Both the position numbers and the translations under genes were made by a program. Positions 24,298-36,507 of a DNA stretch of 64,000 nucleotides are shown piece after piece. The stretch is from Diphasiastrum complanatum (taxonomy: Eukaryota > Streptophyta > Lycopodiopsida > Lycopodiales > Lycopodiaceae). Location: assembly GCA_029204225.1 (NCBI GenBank), contig CM055100.1:64742175-64806174 (forward strand), written 5' to 3'. Every line of letters begins with the position of its first letter. Position 1 is the stretch's first letter. The notes under the pieces are model-generated. The model did not search any database and was not told the DNA's origin. It saw only the letters and a program-made list of their open reading frames with translations.

Positions 24298-24885
24298 AAC
24301 ATCTATTTTTTCGACTGATTTGATAATTGCTCTTGACTTTCCGTCGGTTTCTGACTTGATGTGAACTGCTTAGAGCTTTTCTGCTTTTGTTGTTTTGAGC
24401 CTTTATTGACATATAGAGCATGAGATGATAAAGTCAATGAAATGTCTTTACTTCTTCGATTGTCTTCTTGCAACAACATAGTGATGACTCTCGTGAGAGT
24501 TAAATCTGAGTGTGTCACAGTTTTCATACGTAGAGGGCAAGCTTGAAAGCAATGTCATAATTGCATCTTGATCGTCGATGATCAATCCGATAGCAGCCAT
24601 CTATTGCAAGAGATTCTTGAGCTAGTCAACATGATTCTGAAGTGCATCACCATTCGACATCTTGAGAGTGAAATTTTTTTTTCTTAGAAGTACCTTGTGT
24701 TAGCTGATGCCATGCCTCGAGGTGTCGATGCAGAACCTCTCCACTCAAAAGGGCTTCTAGCAGAGATGAAGTTGAGAGCCGAGTCTAAGAGCATGAGAAT
24801 TGTTAGTGCTAGGCTAAAATATCCGACTATGAGTCTCGTACGTCCCAAAAGATGGATAGCCATGTGGGAGCTAGCAAATTAGATT
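24298..24885 (-). pseudogene. inverted copy of copia T gag region
   Basis: Read on the minus strand this follows 18211-18790 closely, including the open frame LTRVITMLLQEDNRRS and the same stop pattern around the UBN2 gag. It lies outside the target duplication at 24042, so it is a separate, inverted piece rather than the tail of the 17203-24041 element. Confidence 0.82.
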
Positions 24886-25080
24886 ATCTCAAGCCTCCTA
24901 TTATCAAGTAAGAGGTGGAACTCAAATCATTATAGATTGGAGTTCACTCAGTTGCAAGAGGTGGACTCCAAAATAATATCTGATTGGGTTCAACAACTCG
25001 TGGCTATAGATAGAGGCCTCCACCACGAGTTTCAAAGCATGTAATATGTATTGAAAGGCTGCTGTTCTTTGAATTGAAGA
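24700..25080 (+). repeat. dispersed repeat Z, copy 1
   Basis: Blocks AGTGCTAGGCTAAA, CCCAAAAGATGG and GGGAGCTAG recur in the same order, inverted, at 39600-39962, and the first part recurs at 18211-18340. In the 39.6-kb copy it sits next to a copia primer site, so it may be a copia leader. Nothing is seen at 25081-25535 except a possible upstream part of the next gene. Confidence 0.55.
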
Positions 25081-25535
25081 TTATTTTATTTGCATTTCCT
25101 TCCATGCTCCATCTTTATGCATTTTTGTTTGGATACTGATGTATGAATGTCCTTGTTCATGTTTTTTTCTCTTAAGGATTGGTTTGGGATTAGCATCAGG
25201 TAGATGTGCAGGACTTGGAAATTGATCTACTATTCCACTGATTTATGATGTTTCCTATTTTTGACTGCCTGAGGAGTTTTTGTTATAAATGTTGAGTGAA
25301 AATTGTAGCAAGAACTTTGTAGGATTCCCAATTGTTTAGTTAAAGTTGTGTTGATGAATCTATGATTTCAGTAGGAGTAGGATTAGTTAAAATCCCCGTT
25401 CTTTGAGTAGAGTAGTTTAGGAATATTCTGCAATCTATAAAACTAAAGAAAGAACTGAAGCAATTTGTAGAGCAGTAAAAAATCAACTCTTCCAAATAGA
25501 AGAGATTGGTTTTACTCTTAATTTTAGAATTTCAG

Positions 25536-26244
25536 ATTGCTTGCAGATGAAAGATGGAAGGGCCTCTATTAGCGATTCAGTGATTGAGACTGGTTTCCCT
25601 TTACTACAATATGATATAACAAGGGATTCCATGAAAGAAGTGGCGCTTCTCATCAATTTTTTACTGCAAGGCATCAAGGACAACAATGACACTTTGTCAC
25701 ACTGTATCCTTGGTGCGTGCTCACCTGCTGTGATTTTGTTGATGCCATATCATACCAAGTATGTCTATCTCATTACTTGTCAAATTCATACTTGTCTACT
25801 TCTCTACTTGTAATTACTATATCGTTTATCCAATGAAATTCTTCATGATTTTTTGTAGTGATCACTGGAGCTTAATTGTAATTTCTGTAAAAATCTTAGA
25901 TAACAATATCGTGAATCTTTTTTGTGTAAAGATGAATTCTACCAGCAACACACATAAGGATATTGACTCACTGCTGCCAGAAATATGTAAATATTTTCCA
26001 ATAGAGAATCCCACATCAGGGAAATGTGAAATTGTGAGCATTGAGGTAGTCATTGAACATTTATGGTGTATTTTTGTTTATCATCATTGTTAAGCATCAA
26101 TACCTTCATTCCATCAATAATCAATTGAATGTATTGCAGACACCCCAACAAAATGACTCATTTAGCTGTGTGTGGTGTACTCTATACAATGCAAAGTTAT
26201 TTCATGGGAACTGGTGGAGGTTAAACCAACCCAACCAAACCTAG
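25536..26244 (+). pseudogene. Ulp1/C48-like SUMO protease domain, three exons, 5'-incomplete
   Basis: Three segments join in frame across GT..AG introns: 25536-25758, 25859-26045, 26140-26244. Joined, the C-terminal part shows the C48 order: DHWSLIVI (catalytic His), an Asp in DIDSLLPEI, then PQQNDSFSC with the oxyanion Gln and catalytic Cys. The family motif is Q.ND.DCG; here the DCG is SCV, which may weaken activity. A stop follows soon after the Cys block, shorter than usual. The N-terminal ADERW-like text is in another frame, and no start codon was found. Ulp1 proteases process SUMO, but C48 domains also travel in plant DNA transposons. It is therefore either a broken host gene or a transposon-carried piece. 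Confidence 0.6.
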
Positions 26245-26249
26245 ATTGT

Positions 26250-26642
26250 ACGGATATAGCCCCCAAGCTATGGATCAATCAAAGTCATAGAAAGAGGAGT
26301 CACACCAGCAGCATGTAGCTACTCATCACAAATCAAGCATGCACTAGTGAGATCCCAGCAAGTATACTTATACCCTCCAAGGCCCATGCACCACTAGTAG
26401 TGCACTGTGACACCTCATTGGACACTTCTACAGCCTATATTGGCCATGTCATCCAGTTCCCTAATGACTCACTGATAGACCCATACCAACTCCACCACCA
26501 TATGTTTAGGCCTACAACCATTAATTATGACCATGTACACATAAGGGCCCCAATTCCCTTATAGTCACAATTAACTTACGGGTTGTTGGTCTACCAGTCC
26601 CTAGCGTGGACACGCTACCCGAGACCAGTCATGGGCATGACA
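26250..26642 (-). repeat. probable 3' LTR of chromodomain gypsy (end uncertain)
   Basis: In minus orientation a purine tract AAGGGGGAAAAAATG precedes TGTCATGCCCATGACTGG at about 26642, a likely LTR start just after the chromodomain frame. The far end is not visible. Confidence 0.45.
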
Positions 26643-26670
26643 TTTTTTCCCCCTTATTCAATTTCTGTCC

Positions 26671-27240
26671 TCAGAACTTAAAACTGGGAAAGTTCCTTCG
26701 TAAGCTTCCTTCCTGTTCCCAGGAACCGTCATCGTCCATACATCCCCTCCATCGAACCAGATGCTCGGTAACTATATGATTTCTTAATCGTTTAGTTCTT
26801 GTATCCAAGATCTTTTTGGGTTCAAGATGAGATACACCTGATGATTCATCCAACAGGTCCAACTGATCTCCAGATCCAAGATGCTCTCCTTCACGTAGAC
26901 TCTTATTGAGACAACTAACGTGAAATACGGGATGCACTTGCGATCCATCCGGGAGTTCCAATTGGTAAGCTAAGGATCCGATCTTTTTCGAGATCTTAAA
27001 TGGTCCTCTATACCTAGGAGACAACTTATAATGCTTGTTGGTACGCATTACACTTGAATCCTTTGGGATTCTCAGATATACCCAATCTCCCACTTGGAAG
27101 TCTCTCGGTGATCTTTTCAGATTTGCATAATGTCTGTCCCTTCCAAAATCCGGCATCATCCTTCTCATTGTGAAGAATCACTGATTCAATTTTAGATCTT
27201 TGTCTCCTGGCCATACCGATTGCTTCCAAAGTTTAGCGCC
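26671..27240 (-). pseudogene. chromovirus (gypsy) integrase C-terminus with chromodomain
   Basis: The minus-strand frame has GDWVYLRIPKDSS, LSPRYRGPFKISKKIGSLAY and HPVFHVSCLNKSL, the GPY/F module of chromovirus integrases. A chromodomain follows: KILDTRTKRLR, HLVRWRGC, DGSWEQE. Chromodomains guide integration towards modified histone tails. A frameshift separates the upstream MARRQRSKIE part near 27180. The rest of pol is missing beyond 27240. This is a different gypsy lineage from the three other gypsy elements in the window, which show no chromodomain. Confidence 0.85.
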
Positions 27241-27589
27241 AAATTCTCAAATCTAAGAAATGCCAAATTGACTCAATGTTATATGATACTTATTCAATGT
27301 GAATGGATAACTGGACCATAGTAACAAGATGTGGTAACTATGCTTACCGTCTAGCTATGATGCATGTCACCAATTCCTATGCATGTGATGACTTACTGTT
27401 GGCAAACTTGTGTAGTTTGAAATCTATGAACATACTAACGAGTGTGGTTGAAAAATTAACTAGAGACAATGTCGTCGGGCAGATTCACACATTCGGGGGA
27501 GACACTATCCACCAATAGCATTTTCCCATCCTGCCTGGCGGCAAATTCAAGATTTTTAAAAGTTAATTTTTATAAATTTATTATTTCTA

Positions 27590-27711
27590 TCTATGTTACA
27601 TAGATTTCAAAGATATGCAATTTCATTGGGCCACATGGTGGACGAAACTAAGAAAAAAAAAAACATCTTTAGGAAGGGTCTTTTTTTATTTTGAAACTCC
27701 TCTAATATCAC
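27590..27711. mobile_element. end of a TIR element, inverted relative of 19112
   Basis: Reads TTACATAGATTTCAAA...GGGCCACATGG...AAGGGTCTTTTT...ACTCCTCTAAT, matching the reverse complement of the left end of 19112-19477. The far end was not found between 27241 and 27590, where an open frame 27303-27518 has no recognised domain. It marks the left boundary of the next LTR. Confidence 0.6.
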
Positions 27712-28322
27712 ACTCCATCAACAAACTGATCCACTGATCAGCTTACCAATTGTTATCAATCTTGTAATTGTAAAGTTAAGTTAGTACAAATTTTTTTCAG
27801 CTGATATATATACATGTGATTGAGCGATTGTACAGAGAGAGAGAATCATGATACGTAAGGTCAGATAGCGAAGAACGCCTTTTATCAGTAGTTGACTCCT
27901 CAGAGTTAGTGATCATAGAGAGAGAGAGAGAGAACTATTTTAGAACCTTAGCAATTGTCTTGAACCTATTAGTAGGATCACGCGCTTATCAACGCAATTG
28001 TATTGTGGTCTAATCGTTGTATTTACAACTTCAATATACAGATTCGCTATTTTTCTACACCTTCGCATTCTTGTTTAATGATAACTCTTGTTTCTCTCAC
28101 ACAAACATTATTAAGAAGAGAATTATATGGCTGTCTCTGACGCTTGAATTAATTCTACATTCTCTTCATATCAGGTTATCAGTAAGGATTGCATGGTTGT
28201 CTCAGATGCCTAATTCCTTTTCAATCTCTCTTTCATGACAATCTATGACTCCTACACTGATAATCTGATTTCTCCAAGTAATCCACGGTCCTGGTTATAA
28301 CAATTTTCTTGTTTTTCTTCCA
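27712..28322 (+). repeat. copia family K LTR, second copy, 5'-truncated
   Basis: Matches 6440-7179 throughout, with a much shorter GA run (27918-27934). The first 550 bases of the LTR are missing, cut by the TIR element end. The primer site TGGTATCAGAGC follows at 28330-28341. Confidence 0.85.
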
Positions 28323-28329
28323 ATAGAAG

Positions 28330-28341
28330 TGGTATCAGAGC
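28330..28341 (+). promoter_or_regulatory. copia K primer-binding site
   Basis: TGGTATCAGAGC, a perfect Met-tRNA-type site eight bases after the LTR CA end. Confidence 0.9.
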
Positions 28342-28496
28342 TAATATCTATTTCTGCCCATAGAGTGATATCAGTGCATGCTCCCACAAAAGTGGTACCA
28401 GAGCCAAGGTTCATGGGATTACTAGATTTCAGAATTTATTCTATCTCTCTGGGGCTATTCTTTCTGTTTGTGTTTCATCTCTACTACTCGATCGCT

Positions 28497-31395
28497 ATGG
28501 AAGGTTCAACCTCATAGATCCGCTTGATCAACAAATTCAACAGAGATGACTTCCACATGTGGAAGTTCAAGATGAGGATGATCCTGATCGAGAAAGAGCT
28601 GTGGGGATACGTAAATGGTTCAATACCCAAGCCGATAGAGCCTGAATTGCTTCTAGCATGGGAAGCAAAGGATGGCAAAGCACTTGCCATTGTATCCCTG
28701 ATTTCGAAAGACACTCAGATTGCTCACGTGTCAAACAGCACCACCTCCAAAGAAGCGTGGGATATTCTTACAAGCATCTACGAGACCTCAGATGTGTCCA
28801 CTTGTCTCTTCTTGTGGAAGAAGTTGCTGACACTCAGAATGAGCGAAGGTACCTTAGTAAGTGACCATCTGAACGAGTTCAAATAGTTGCTAAACCAATT
28901 GGCTGCAATAGGATCACCTATATCAGAAGAAGACTCTATCATGTCTCTTCTTGCCAGTCTTTCATCCTCCTCTGACAATTTAGTGTTGCTTCTTAGCAAC
29001 ACTTCTACGTTGTCTCTACAAAAATTGACAGCAAGTCTATTGTTGGAAGAAGTAAGGAGGAAAAGCTTGTCCACGTCAACGAGTACCAAATCCATGGCAC
29101 TCTACTCAACCAAGCAATAGTCCAAGAAGAAGAAAGTCTTCAAGGACAAGCAAACAAAGGCAGAACAACCTGCAGCTTCACAACCACAACAGCAGCAGCA
29201 CAGCCAATCATCATCCAAGACCAAGCTATTTTGAAGGTACTACAAAAGAACCAACCACGATATCAAGGACTGTCGTGTCCTCAAGCATAATGAAGCCAAG
29301 AAGAAGATGCAATAGTAGCAACAAGGCAACTTTGACATAGTCAAAGATTTTCAAGAAGATGAGACAGCGTTGATGGTACAAGATCAACCCAATAGAGATG
29401 CCCATCAATGGTATATCGATTCAGATGCCTCTCAGCACATGACGCCATGCAAAGACCTCTTCTCTACACTCACAGCTACAGAATCGAAGTACATCTTCTT
29501 TGGTGACTCCACTTCACATCAAGTCAAAGGCCAAGGCTCTATTCAACTACAATTCTCTGATGGCATCACTAGGCAACTTAATGGTGTACTTTATGTACCC
29601 AAATTAACAAAGAACTTATTGTCTATTTGCAAGATCACTGATCAAGGCTGTAGAGCTTTGTTTACAGCTAGGCAATGTACTATTTTAGATGAGAATTCAA
29701 AGGAAATTCTCTCTACTTACAGAGAAGGAAATTTGTACATACTGAATCACGATGTTGCACTTTCTGTGAGTTGTTCAGATGCTAATTTATGGCATCAGAG
29801 ATTAGGACATCTAAACATGCATTCAATCTTGTGTATGCATCATAACAAAATGGTCAAAGACATGAATGTAAATGCTATTACTACAGCTAATCAATCTGTC
29901 TATAAAATTTGCTTACTAGGCAAACAACCTAGAACCAGATTTCTAAGAGGACAGGCCAGAAGAGCCAAGTCCATTTTGTCACTGATACATAGTGACTTAT
30001 GTGTTCCTATGAGCGTACCTTCCTTGGTTAAGACTCTATATTTTATTCATTCATTGATGACTACTCCCATTTTACTAGTGTGATGTTCATTAAGAACAAG
30101 TCAAAAGCATTCAATTGCTTCAAAGAATTCAAGCAATGTGTTGAGAATCAGACTGGTCAGAAAATCAAGGCCCTACGGTCTGATTCAAGGGGAGAGTACC
30201 TATCAAATGAGATGAAGGACTATCTGTCGTCATGTGGCGTGCACCATCAGTTTACTACAAGATATACTCCTCAACAAAATGGAGTAGAAGAGCGGAAGAA
30301 CCACACACTGTTGGAAGTTGCACGATCCATGACAGCCAACACCCATTTACCTCAAACATTTTGGGCAGAAGCAATCTCTACGGCCTGCTACCTATAAAAC
30401 TACTCCAACACTAAAGCAGTTGATTCCAAGACACCGTTTGAAGCCTACTACGGATACAAACCAAGCTTGAAACATCTACATGTTTTCAGATGTCTCTGCT
30501 ATGCACAAGTGCCATCTGATCTAAGAAAGAAGCTGGACCCAATAAGTTGTAAGAACATCTTCATTGGCTACTCAAAATGTCGCATAAAGCATATCGCATC
30601 TATTATGTTGATTCAAGTCAGTCAGCCATGATGTTGTCTTTCTTGAAGACAAGTATCACGATTTCAAGCAGAAGTAGCCGATACAAGAGTATGCCACATT
30701 AGCTCCACCATCCATCGTTAGGCAATGATCGATGACTGTTCAGACAAAGGAGTTTTTCCCAACAGCTCCACTTAACATCGATGGGCCCAGACCCACAATT
30801 GTTCAGCCACAAGATGCTACGATTCCATATCATCCACTCAAGCACCTGAAGCTCGAAGGTCTGCAAGACAATGACATCAATTTGATCATTTTGTCCGTCA
30901 ATCATCAATCACGATGAACCTGCCACAGTTGCAGAAGCTTTGTCAATGCCCAATGCAGACAATTGGAAGGCTGCCATGGATGCTGAGTATCAGTCTCTAA
31001 TGAAGTAAAAGACTTGGAGTCTTGTCAATCCTCCTACTGGTGTAAAACCAATTGACTCCAAGTAGACCTTTAAGCTAAAGCTTAAGCCAGATGGATCCAT
31101 ATCCAAATGGAAAGCTAGACTGGTGGTTAAAGGCTTTGAACAAGTATATGGGATAGACTACACTGAGACCTTTAGTCCAGTGGTAAGGCATCAGTCTATT
31201 CGTACCTTACTGGCTATTGCTGCTATAGAAGATCTGGACATTCACCAAATGGACGTTTAGACGGCATTCCTACATGGATTTATACAAGAAGATATACTTA
31301 TCTATCAACCAGAAGGTTATGTCCTTCAAGGAAAGGAGCATCTGGTATGTAAATTGCATAAGGCTTTATATGGTCTTAAGCAAGTTCCTAGGGCC
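28497..31395 (+). pseudogene. copia family K gag-pol, decayed, cut in RT
   Basis: Start ATG at 28497. UBN2 gag (FHMWKFKMRMIL, SKEAWDILTSIYE) runs to about 29120. A knuckle remnant NHDIKDC has lost its first two Cys. The protease has YIDSDASQHMT, with the catalytic Gly of DSG changed to Asp. Then GVLYVPKLTKNLLSI, pre-integrase LWHQRLGHLNM, and an integrase core with D (IHSDLC), D (RSDSRGEY) and E (NGVEERKN), split by a stop at about 30082. The RT has [23 protein letters not shown] and KALYGLKQVPRA, then breaks at about 31395 before YVDD. At least six stops, many TAG/TAA at expected Gln or Trp, suit decay of methylated DNA. Confidence 0.88.
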
Positions 31396-31567
31396 GGGCC
31401 CGATATGACATAATTACTTACTTCTTGTTGTAGCACAATTTTACTTCTTGCTCCGCAAACTGCAATGTATATCTCAGGCGTAAAGGGTCAAGCTATGTCA
31501 TAATAGCATTATACGTTGATAATTCTTAATTATTAGCAATTCAAATCAATTATTACAGGAAACCAAA

Positions 31568-31937
31568 AGGGATTTGTACTTCATGGTACTTGTATGATCT
31601 TCCTGATCCTTTGAAGCGTGAAGGTCAAAAAATGTCGCGAAGATTTTCGTGTCACTTCAAGTCGTTTGACTTTCACGTCGTCTGACTTTCTCCTGTTGTG
31701 TCTCAAACATTTTTCTTTCGCGAATATTTTGCATTCATGTCTTTTCGTCAGGATGTTCGCGAACATTTTCGCTTCGTGTCTTTTTGTCAGGTTGGAAGTT
31801 AAAAGCTAGCATAGCTTTGGTAATAGAAACACTTTGTTTCTTCAGTTTTTGGATCTTAGTGATTCATAAAATCTTCACATGTCGTTCCCTATACATATGA
31901 CGCACATGAAAAAGTGGTGTATTTGGAGGATTTTAGA
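31568..31937 (-). repeat. copia T-like LTR fragment plus flank, copy of 9299-9661
   Basis: Nearly identical to 9299-9661, including about 90 bases beyond the LTR terminus at TTCTTCA. Since the flank travelled too, this is a DNA-level duplication and not an LTR insertion. The 31396-31567 stretch before it shows nothing recognisable. Confidence 0.8.
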
Positions 31938-31939
31938 TC

Positions 31940-32050
31940 AGCCACATACGTGCTGCTCAGACTACTTGACATCTTAGCAACTCTCTGCAATATCAGGGAT
32001 ATTACTTCGAAGTTACACTTGAGGAAGAAATTCTTCACCCTGAGGATGTA
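31940..32050 (+). pseudogene. copia gag fragment
   Basis: A single frame ends in TSKLHLRKKFFTLRM then a stop, the usual copia UBN2 motif between gag helices. No other copia domain is beside it. Confidence 0.6.
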
Positions 32051-32815
32051 GAATAAATGAAAAATAAACAAAATACACAAATGCTTCGCTTAGTTCGCAA
32101 AAGTTCAGCTTGTATTTTTGAGTATTGAGCTGCGAAAATAAAGATATATATGAAACAATGTATATGATATTGGTAGCGAAGACTATCGCTTTCTTTGTTA
32201 AAATGTATGGGTGAAAAAACTGTAGAGCGAAAAATATATTGGCAAAGAATGTATCGGCAAAAAATGCGAAGGTGTCGGGTTTTTTACATATTTCCAATGT
32301 GCTAGTGACATGGAAACATGATGAAAACAAAGGTACATACAAAATGATATGCAACATGCTAGCGAAATATTATATTTTTTCGCAAATTTCCCAAAGGTCA
32401 AAGATGGAACGAAGGTCAATCCCGAAAAATGCGAAGGTTGAAGTGTCACAATTTCCGTGTTCCCAAAAATGGTGGATCTACTTAACATACCATATTCCAA
32501 AATGGGGTCAGTTTTTTTGCAAGGAATACAGTGCTAATGATGAAGCGAAGGTGTCGGCATTTTTGCAAAAAATGCAGCGAAAAATAGAAATGTACCGACA
32601 ATGTCGCCTTTTTCATGCATTTTGTGAAAGTAATGAATTGACAAAAAAGTGTTGGTTGGATGAAATGTGAACAGTGTTGCAAATTTAATTACAACATATG
32701 GGCGAAGAATGCGAAGGTGCAAGTGTCGCAAATTTTGCAAACTTCGGTGGAAATTATTGGACCAAAGATGACGAGTTTTCTAAAAACTGGATAAAATGTG
32801 AATAGTATCGGCAAT
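32051..32815 (-). repeat. gypsy 2 3' untranslated region with GCGAAGGTGTCG repeats
   Basis: Degenerate repeats containing GCGAAGGT.TCG occur near 32269, 32432, 32543 and 32710. No coding domain was seen; the open frames here have low-complexity content. No LTR could be recognised at its left end. Confidence 0.5.
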
Positions 32816-34680
32816 TAGTCATAGTAGCGCTTCACCCTTGAGCCATTTACTTGAGTATCAAGTATATGTCCTTCAAGATCGGCTAACTAAAGTGATCCAT
32901 TGTTTAAAATTTCTATGACTTTGTAAGGTCCCATCCATCTGCTATGTGATTTCCCAGGAAACAACATGTGTCTGTTATCATACAAAAGCATGTAGTCCCC
33001 TCGTTTGATTTTTATTTTTCTAATGGATTGATCGAAATTTTCTTTTCTTTTATTCTGAACTCGTTCAGTCTCAATTAATGAAAGACGACGATCCTCCTCC
33101 AGTTCCATCAAAGATATCATCCGCTCCCGGAGACTATCGTGTTCATCCATTCGCTCTTCATTACTAATGCAAAACGTCGGAACTTCAAATTCTATTGGTA
33201 ATATGGGATGCATTCCATACACAAGATAGTATGGAGTCTGCCTAGTTGTGATCTTTTCAGCATCTCTATATGCCCATAAGACAAATGGTAACTTTTGATC
33301 CCAATTAGAAAAGTATGACATCATGGCCTCGATGGTGTGATAATGTATGACATCCATATCGTGTGATAATGTTTTGGAATAAAAACTTTTCTACAGTCTT
33401 AGCATCATTTTTAGTTGTGGCTTCGGCCTCTACCATCTTGGTAGCATAGTCCGTAGCAACAAGAATGTAACATCGACAAGTTTTACGAGTGATCGGTTTG
33501 ATAGGCCCTATAAAATCTATCCCCCATTTCTCAAAAAGTGCTAAGGGAATAATTGGAGTAAGCGGCCAATGCGTCGCGAAGCTGGGTTTCCCCATCCTCT
33601 GACATGCATCACATTTTTGAATGAATAATTTAACATCTCTATAGACGGTAGGCCACCAATATTTAGCATTAAGGATCTTTCTTGTAGTATTTTTAAGAGC
33701 TAGTGACCCCCCAAATCTTCCTCATGTAATGCACTTATTAGAGCGGTCATCTCGGTTGGTTCTAAACATCGGCAGAGGCTATCATCAGCTCCTAATTTAT
33801 ACCATATTCTATTTATAATCGTATAAGGTACTACTTTTGAAAGGAAAATAGTTTTTTGCCATTTATTAAAATGTTCAGGATAAATCTACTCCTGTAAAAA
33901 GTTAATAATTTCCATATAAATTGATGTTTCCGATTGAATACGCAAATTCATTAGAAATGGGATCAAACTGATTTTTCGTTTGGAGGTGGGATATATAATC
34001 AACATTTTGATGATCCTTGCCTCTTCTTAATTCTACTTCATAATTAAACTCATCTAGTAACAATACCCATCTAGCTACCCTACCCGAAAGATCAAGTTTA
34101 TTCACTAAATGTTTCAATTCGTAGTGATCTACGTGAAAAACAAAAGGGTATCCTAAAAGATAATGTCTAAATTTCTTTACTGAATAAATCATTCGTAGTG
34201 CTTCACGCTCTGTAGCAAAATAGTTATTTTCTAATGCAACAAGTTGTCTACCCGCATAATAAATTGAGTAATCTATATTTTAGTCATCTTTCTGACTAAG
34301 CACTACACCTATTGCAAATGATGATGTGTAGACACATATACATGAAAATTTTTAGTCCAATTTGGAGGTCTAACTCCAGTGGCTTCCGCTAATGACTGTT
34401 TTAACTTATCAAAAGCTTGCTGATGGTCTTGTGACCAATGATACTCAACAGTCTTTTTTAATAAACTTGTTAAGGAGTTACTACTATGGCATAATCCTTA
34501 ATTATCCTACGATAATATCCTACGTGTCCTAGAAAACCTCTAAGCTCTCGTAGATTAGTTGGTTCTAATAACTCTAAAATCATTTTTACTTTTTTGATGT
34601 CGGCTTGTATACCGCCCTTGCTCGATGATGACTTGTGCTTTTTGTGGCCTCCGCAGATGATTGAATGGATGATGTACAAT
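32816..34680 (-). pseudogene. gypsy 2 pol: RT end, RNase H, integrase
   Basis: Minus strand from 34680: RT connection RELRGFLGHVGYYRRI, RNase H with HVDHYELKHLVNKLDLSGR (about 34080-34140), the H2C2 finger CDACQRMGKPSF near 33590-33620, and a core with FEKWGIDFIGPIKP, VATDYATKMVEAE and a later IL.VYGMHPILPIEFE block. The C-terminal part reaches NGSRVKRYYD and a stop at about 32816. Strongly related to gypsy 1. A direct join to gag near 34620-34690 shows that protease and most of RT are deleted. Confidence 0.86.
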
Positions 34681-34689
34681 AGCGGTAGT

Positions 34690-35060
34690 ATGGGCGACCA
34701 CTACTCAATGTACATTTTTCCAATGAAGCATTGTTGTTGGCGTTGGTAGGAACACTGGTCGTCTGCATTGATTGGCCTTGGTTGGCCTATGTTGATGAGG
34801 AGCTGAGGCCGCCATGAGTGCAGACCACATGGCTGTGTCTGACTTTTCACTATTCACATACCATTCCTTTGTGTCACCAAGTAGGATCATGGGGAATAGT
34901 CTGAGCTTTTCAGCTTCAGAAGTATCGTCGTAGAACGTACAAGTGTTTTTGAAGTCTTGAAAACATCGTATGGGGTTGGTTTCCCCATTAGATTTGGTGC
35001 ATCAATCCGTTAAATTCTCCCTTCCACTTTGGGAGGAGGCTGCTCTGACTTCCCGCTCAT
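34690..35060 (-). pseudogene. gypsy 2 gag, N-terminal fragment
   Basis: ATG at 35060 (MSGKSEQPPPKVEGRI). After a frameshift comes LRLFPMILLGDTKEWYVN, the same capsid motif as in gypsy 3 (LRLFPMVLYG and KEWYFN). It is joined directly to RT sequence, so gag C-terminus and protease are lost. Confidence 0.75.
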
Positions 35061-36490
35061 GGTGCTCTAATAGAAAATCAATACTTAGGTGATGGATGAT
35101 GGATGATGAGTGTGATAACCTATTCTTGCTTATCTATGGCTCCCTACCAAATTATATCCAAGGCAATCCCTATTGAATATACCTAAGGCTTATCCCAACT
35201 AGACGAGATAGGAATAGGTGTCCAAGATGTTGATGGTAATTGTGAATATGTACATGCCTAAGTATAAAAATATCTCACTGTTTCACTTTTGGCGGTGACA
35301 GATCTCATTTTCATGCTTGGATTGATGATGCGAAGTTTCAAATTTTGATCTTTCGAGAGGTATTGGGGAATTTTAGCTCTGGAGAATTTGCACACAAGTG
35401 AAGAGGTTTGCACAAAGGCCAAGCTTGCCAAAACGAGTACCGTGCAAGTACTATTTGAGGAAAGGTCAAGAATTTGTATCGTTAGATAATTTGGAGAGGT
35501 TGTTATGTTTCTCTCACCTTCTTTGGACTTTCTTGATATTTCTAGAGTCTCTAGTCCTTAGGACAAAAGTACCTCCATTTTTAAGGGGGCCTTTTTCGAT
35601 TTCTTGGTCAAGATGTGTAAGTAGAGTATTCGCATATGTGTTAAAGTTTTCGTTGGGAATCTATGCGAATACTTACCATGATGAAATATGCAAATATAGC
35701 CATTTTTGCTCTGTATCTTACCATTGGTGATAACATAGAGTCTCATAATATTTTCGAGTTATTCCAATGAAATTTGATCCTGGTTTGACATGTTTGGCAT
35801 TGTTGACACGCCACTGTCATTTGCCTCACTAGAGTCTCCTATTCTCATATTACCACTTGAGGGTGGCAGTACCTGGATAGGCCTCTTCATTGCCGGTCTT
35901 GAGATTTGAAGGCAATGGATTGATCCCCACCGGTCAGTAGTAATTCAGCATATAAATCTTTCACTCAGAAAACTCAACGTTTGTTAGCTTGAGATTATGA
36001 AAGGCCATTTGCTCCTTGCCATTTGAACGCTCTTAACATACCATTGAACTCCTTACAAGAAAAACAACTGTCTCAGGCAAACTTGTTTCAAAACAAGCGC
36101 TCTCTATGTCGAGATTCTATGCACTTAGGTGATGGGTGATGGATGTTGATATCGACAGATTTGGCAAACTTATCGTGACGGATCTATGGTTTCCTACTAG
36201 GACACTTCTAAGGTATTCCCTACTAGAGGTGCCTAAGGCTATCAAAACAGATTCATCATGATAGGATTGTCGGCGATGAAAGATGGATATGTACAATTCT
36301 AGGTGCAACGTGTATCTGCGAGAGCTTGGAGTTTCCTGAGTGGAACCATATGATGCTGATCGTAGAGGATTTTACTAAGTTTCAAGTGCTTGAAATTATG
36401 GGTCTCCGTTGTGATCACAAATGAACCTCTCTGGATAGAATTCACATGCATGTCTGGGACTCGCACAAGTCCATATCTTGCCAAAAAACA

Positions 36491-36507
36491 GGGTTTAGGG
36501 TTTAGGG
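36491..36507 (+). repeat. telomere-like GGGTTTAGGGTTTAGGG tract
   Basis: About 2.4 copies of the plant telomere unit TTTAGGG. It is short enough to arise by chance or by repair. Confidence 0.6.

Noticed and set aside
24697-24882. 61-codon plus frame MLADAMPRGVDAEP...
   Set aside because: It lies on the reverse of the copia gag copy and repeat Z, with no domain.
36491-36507. Interstitial telomere as evidence of chromosome fusion
   Set aside because: Only about 2.4 TTTAGGG units; far too short.
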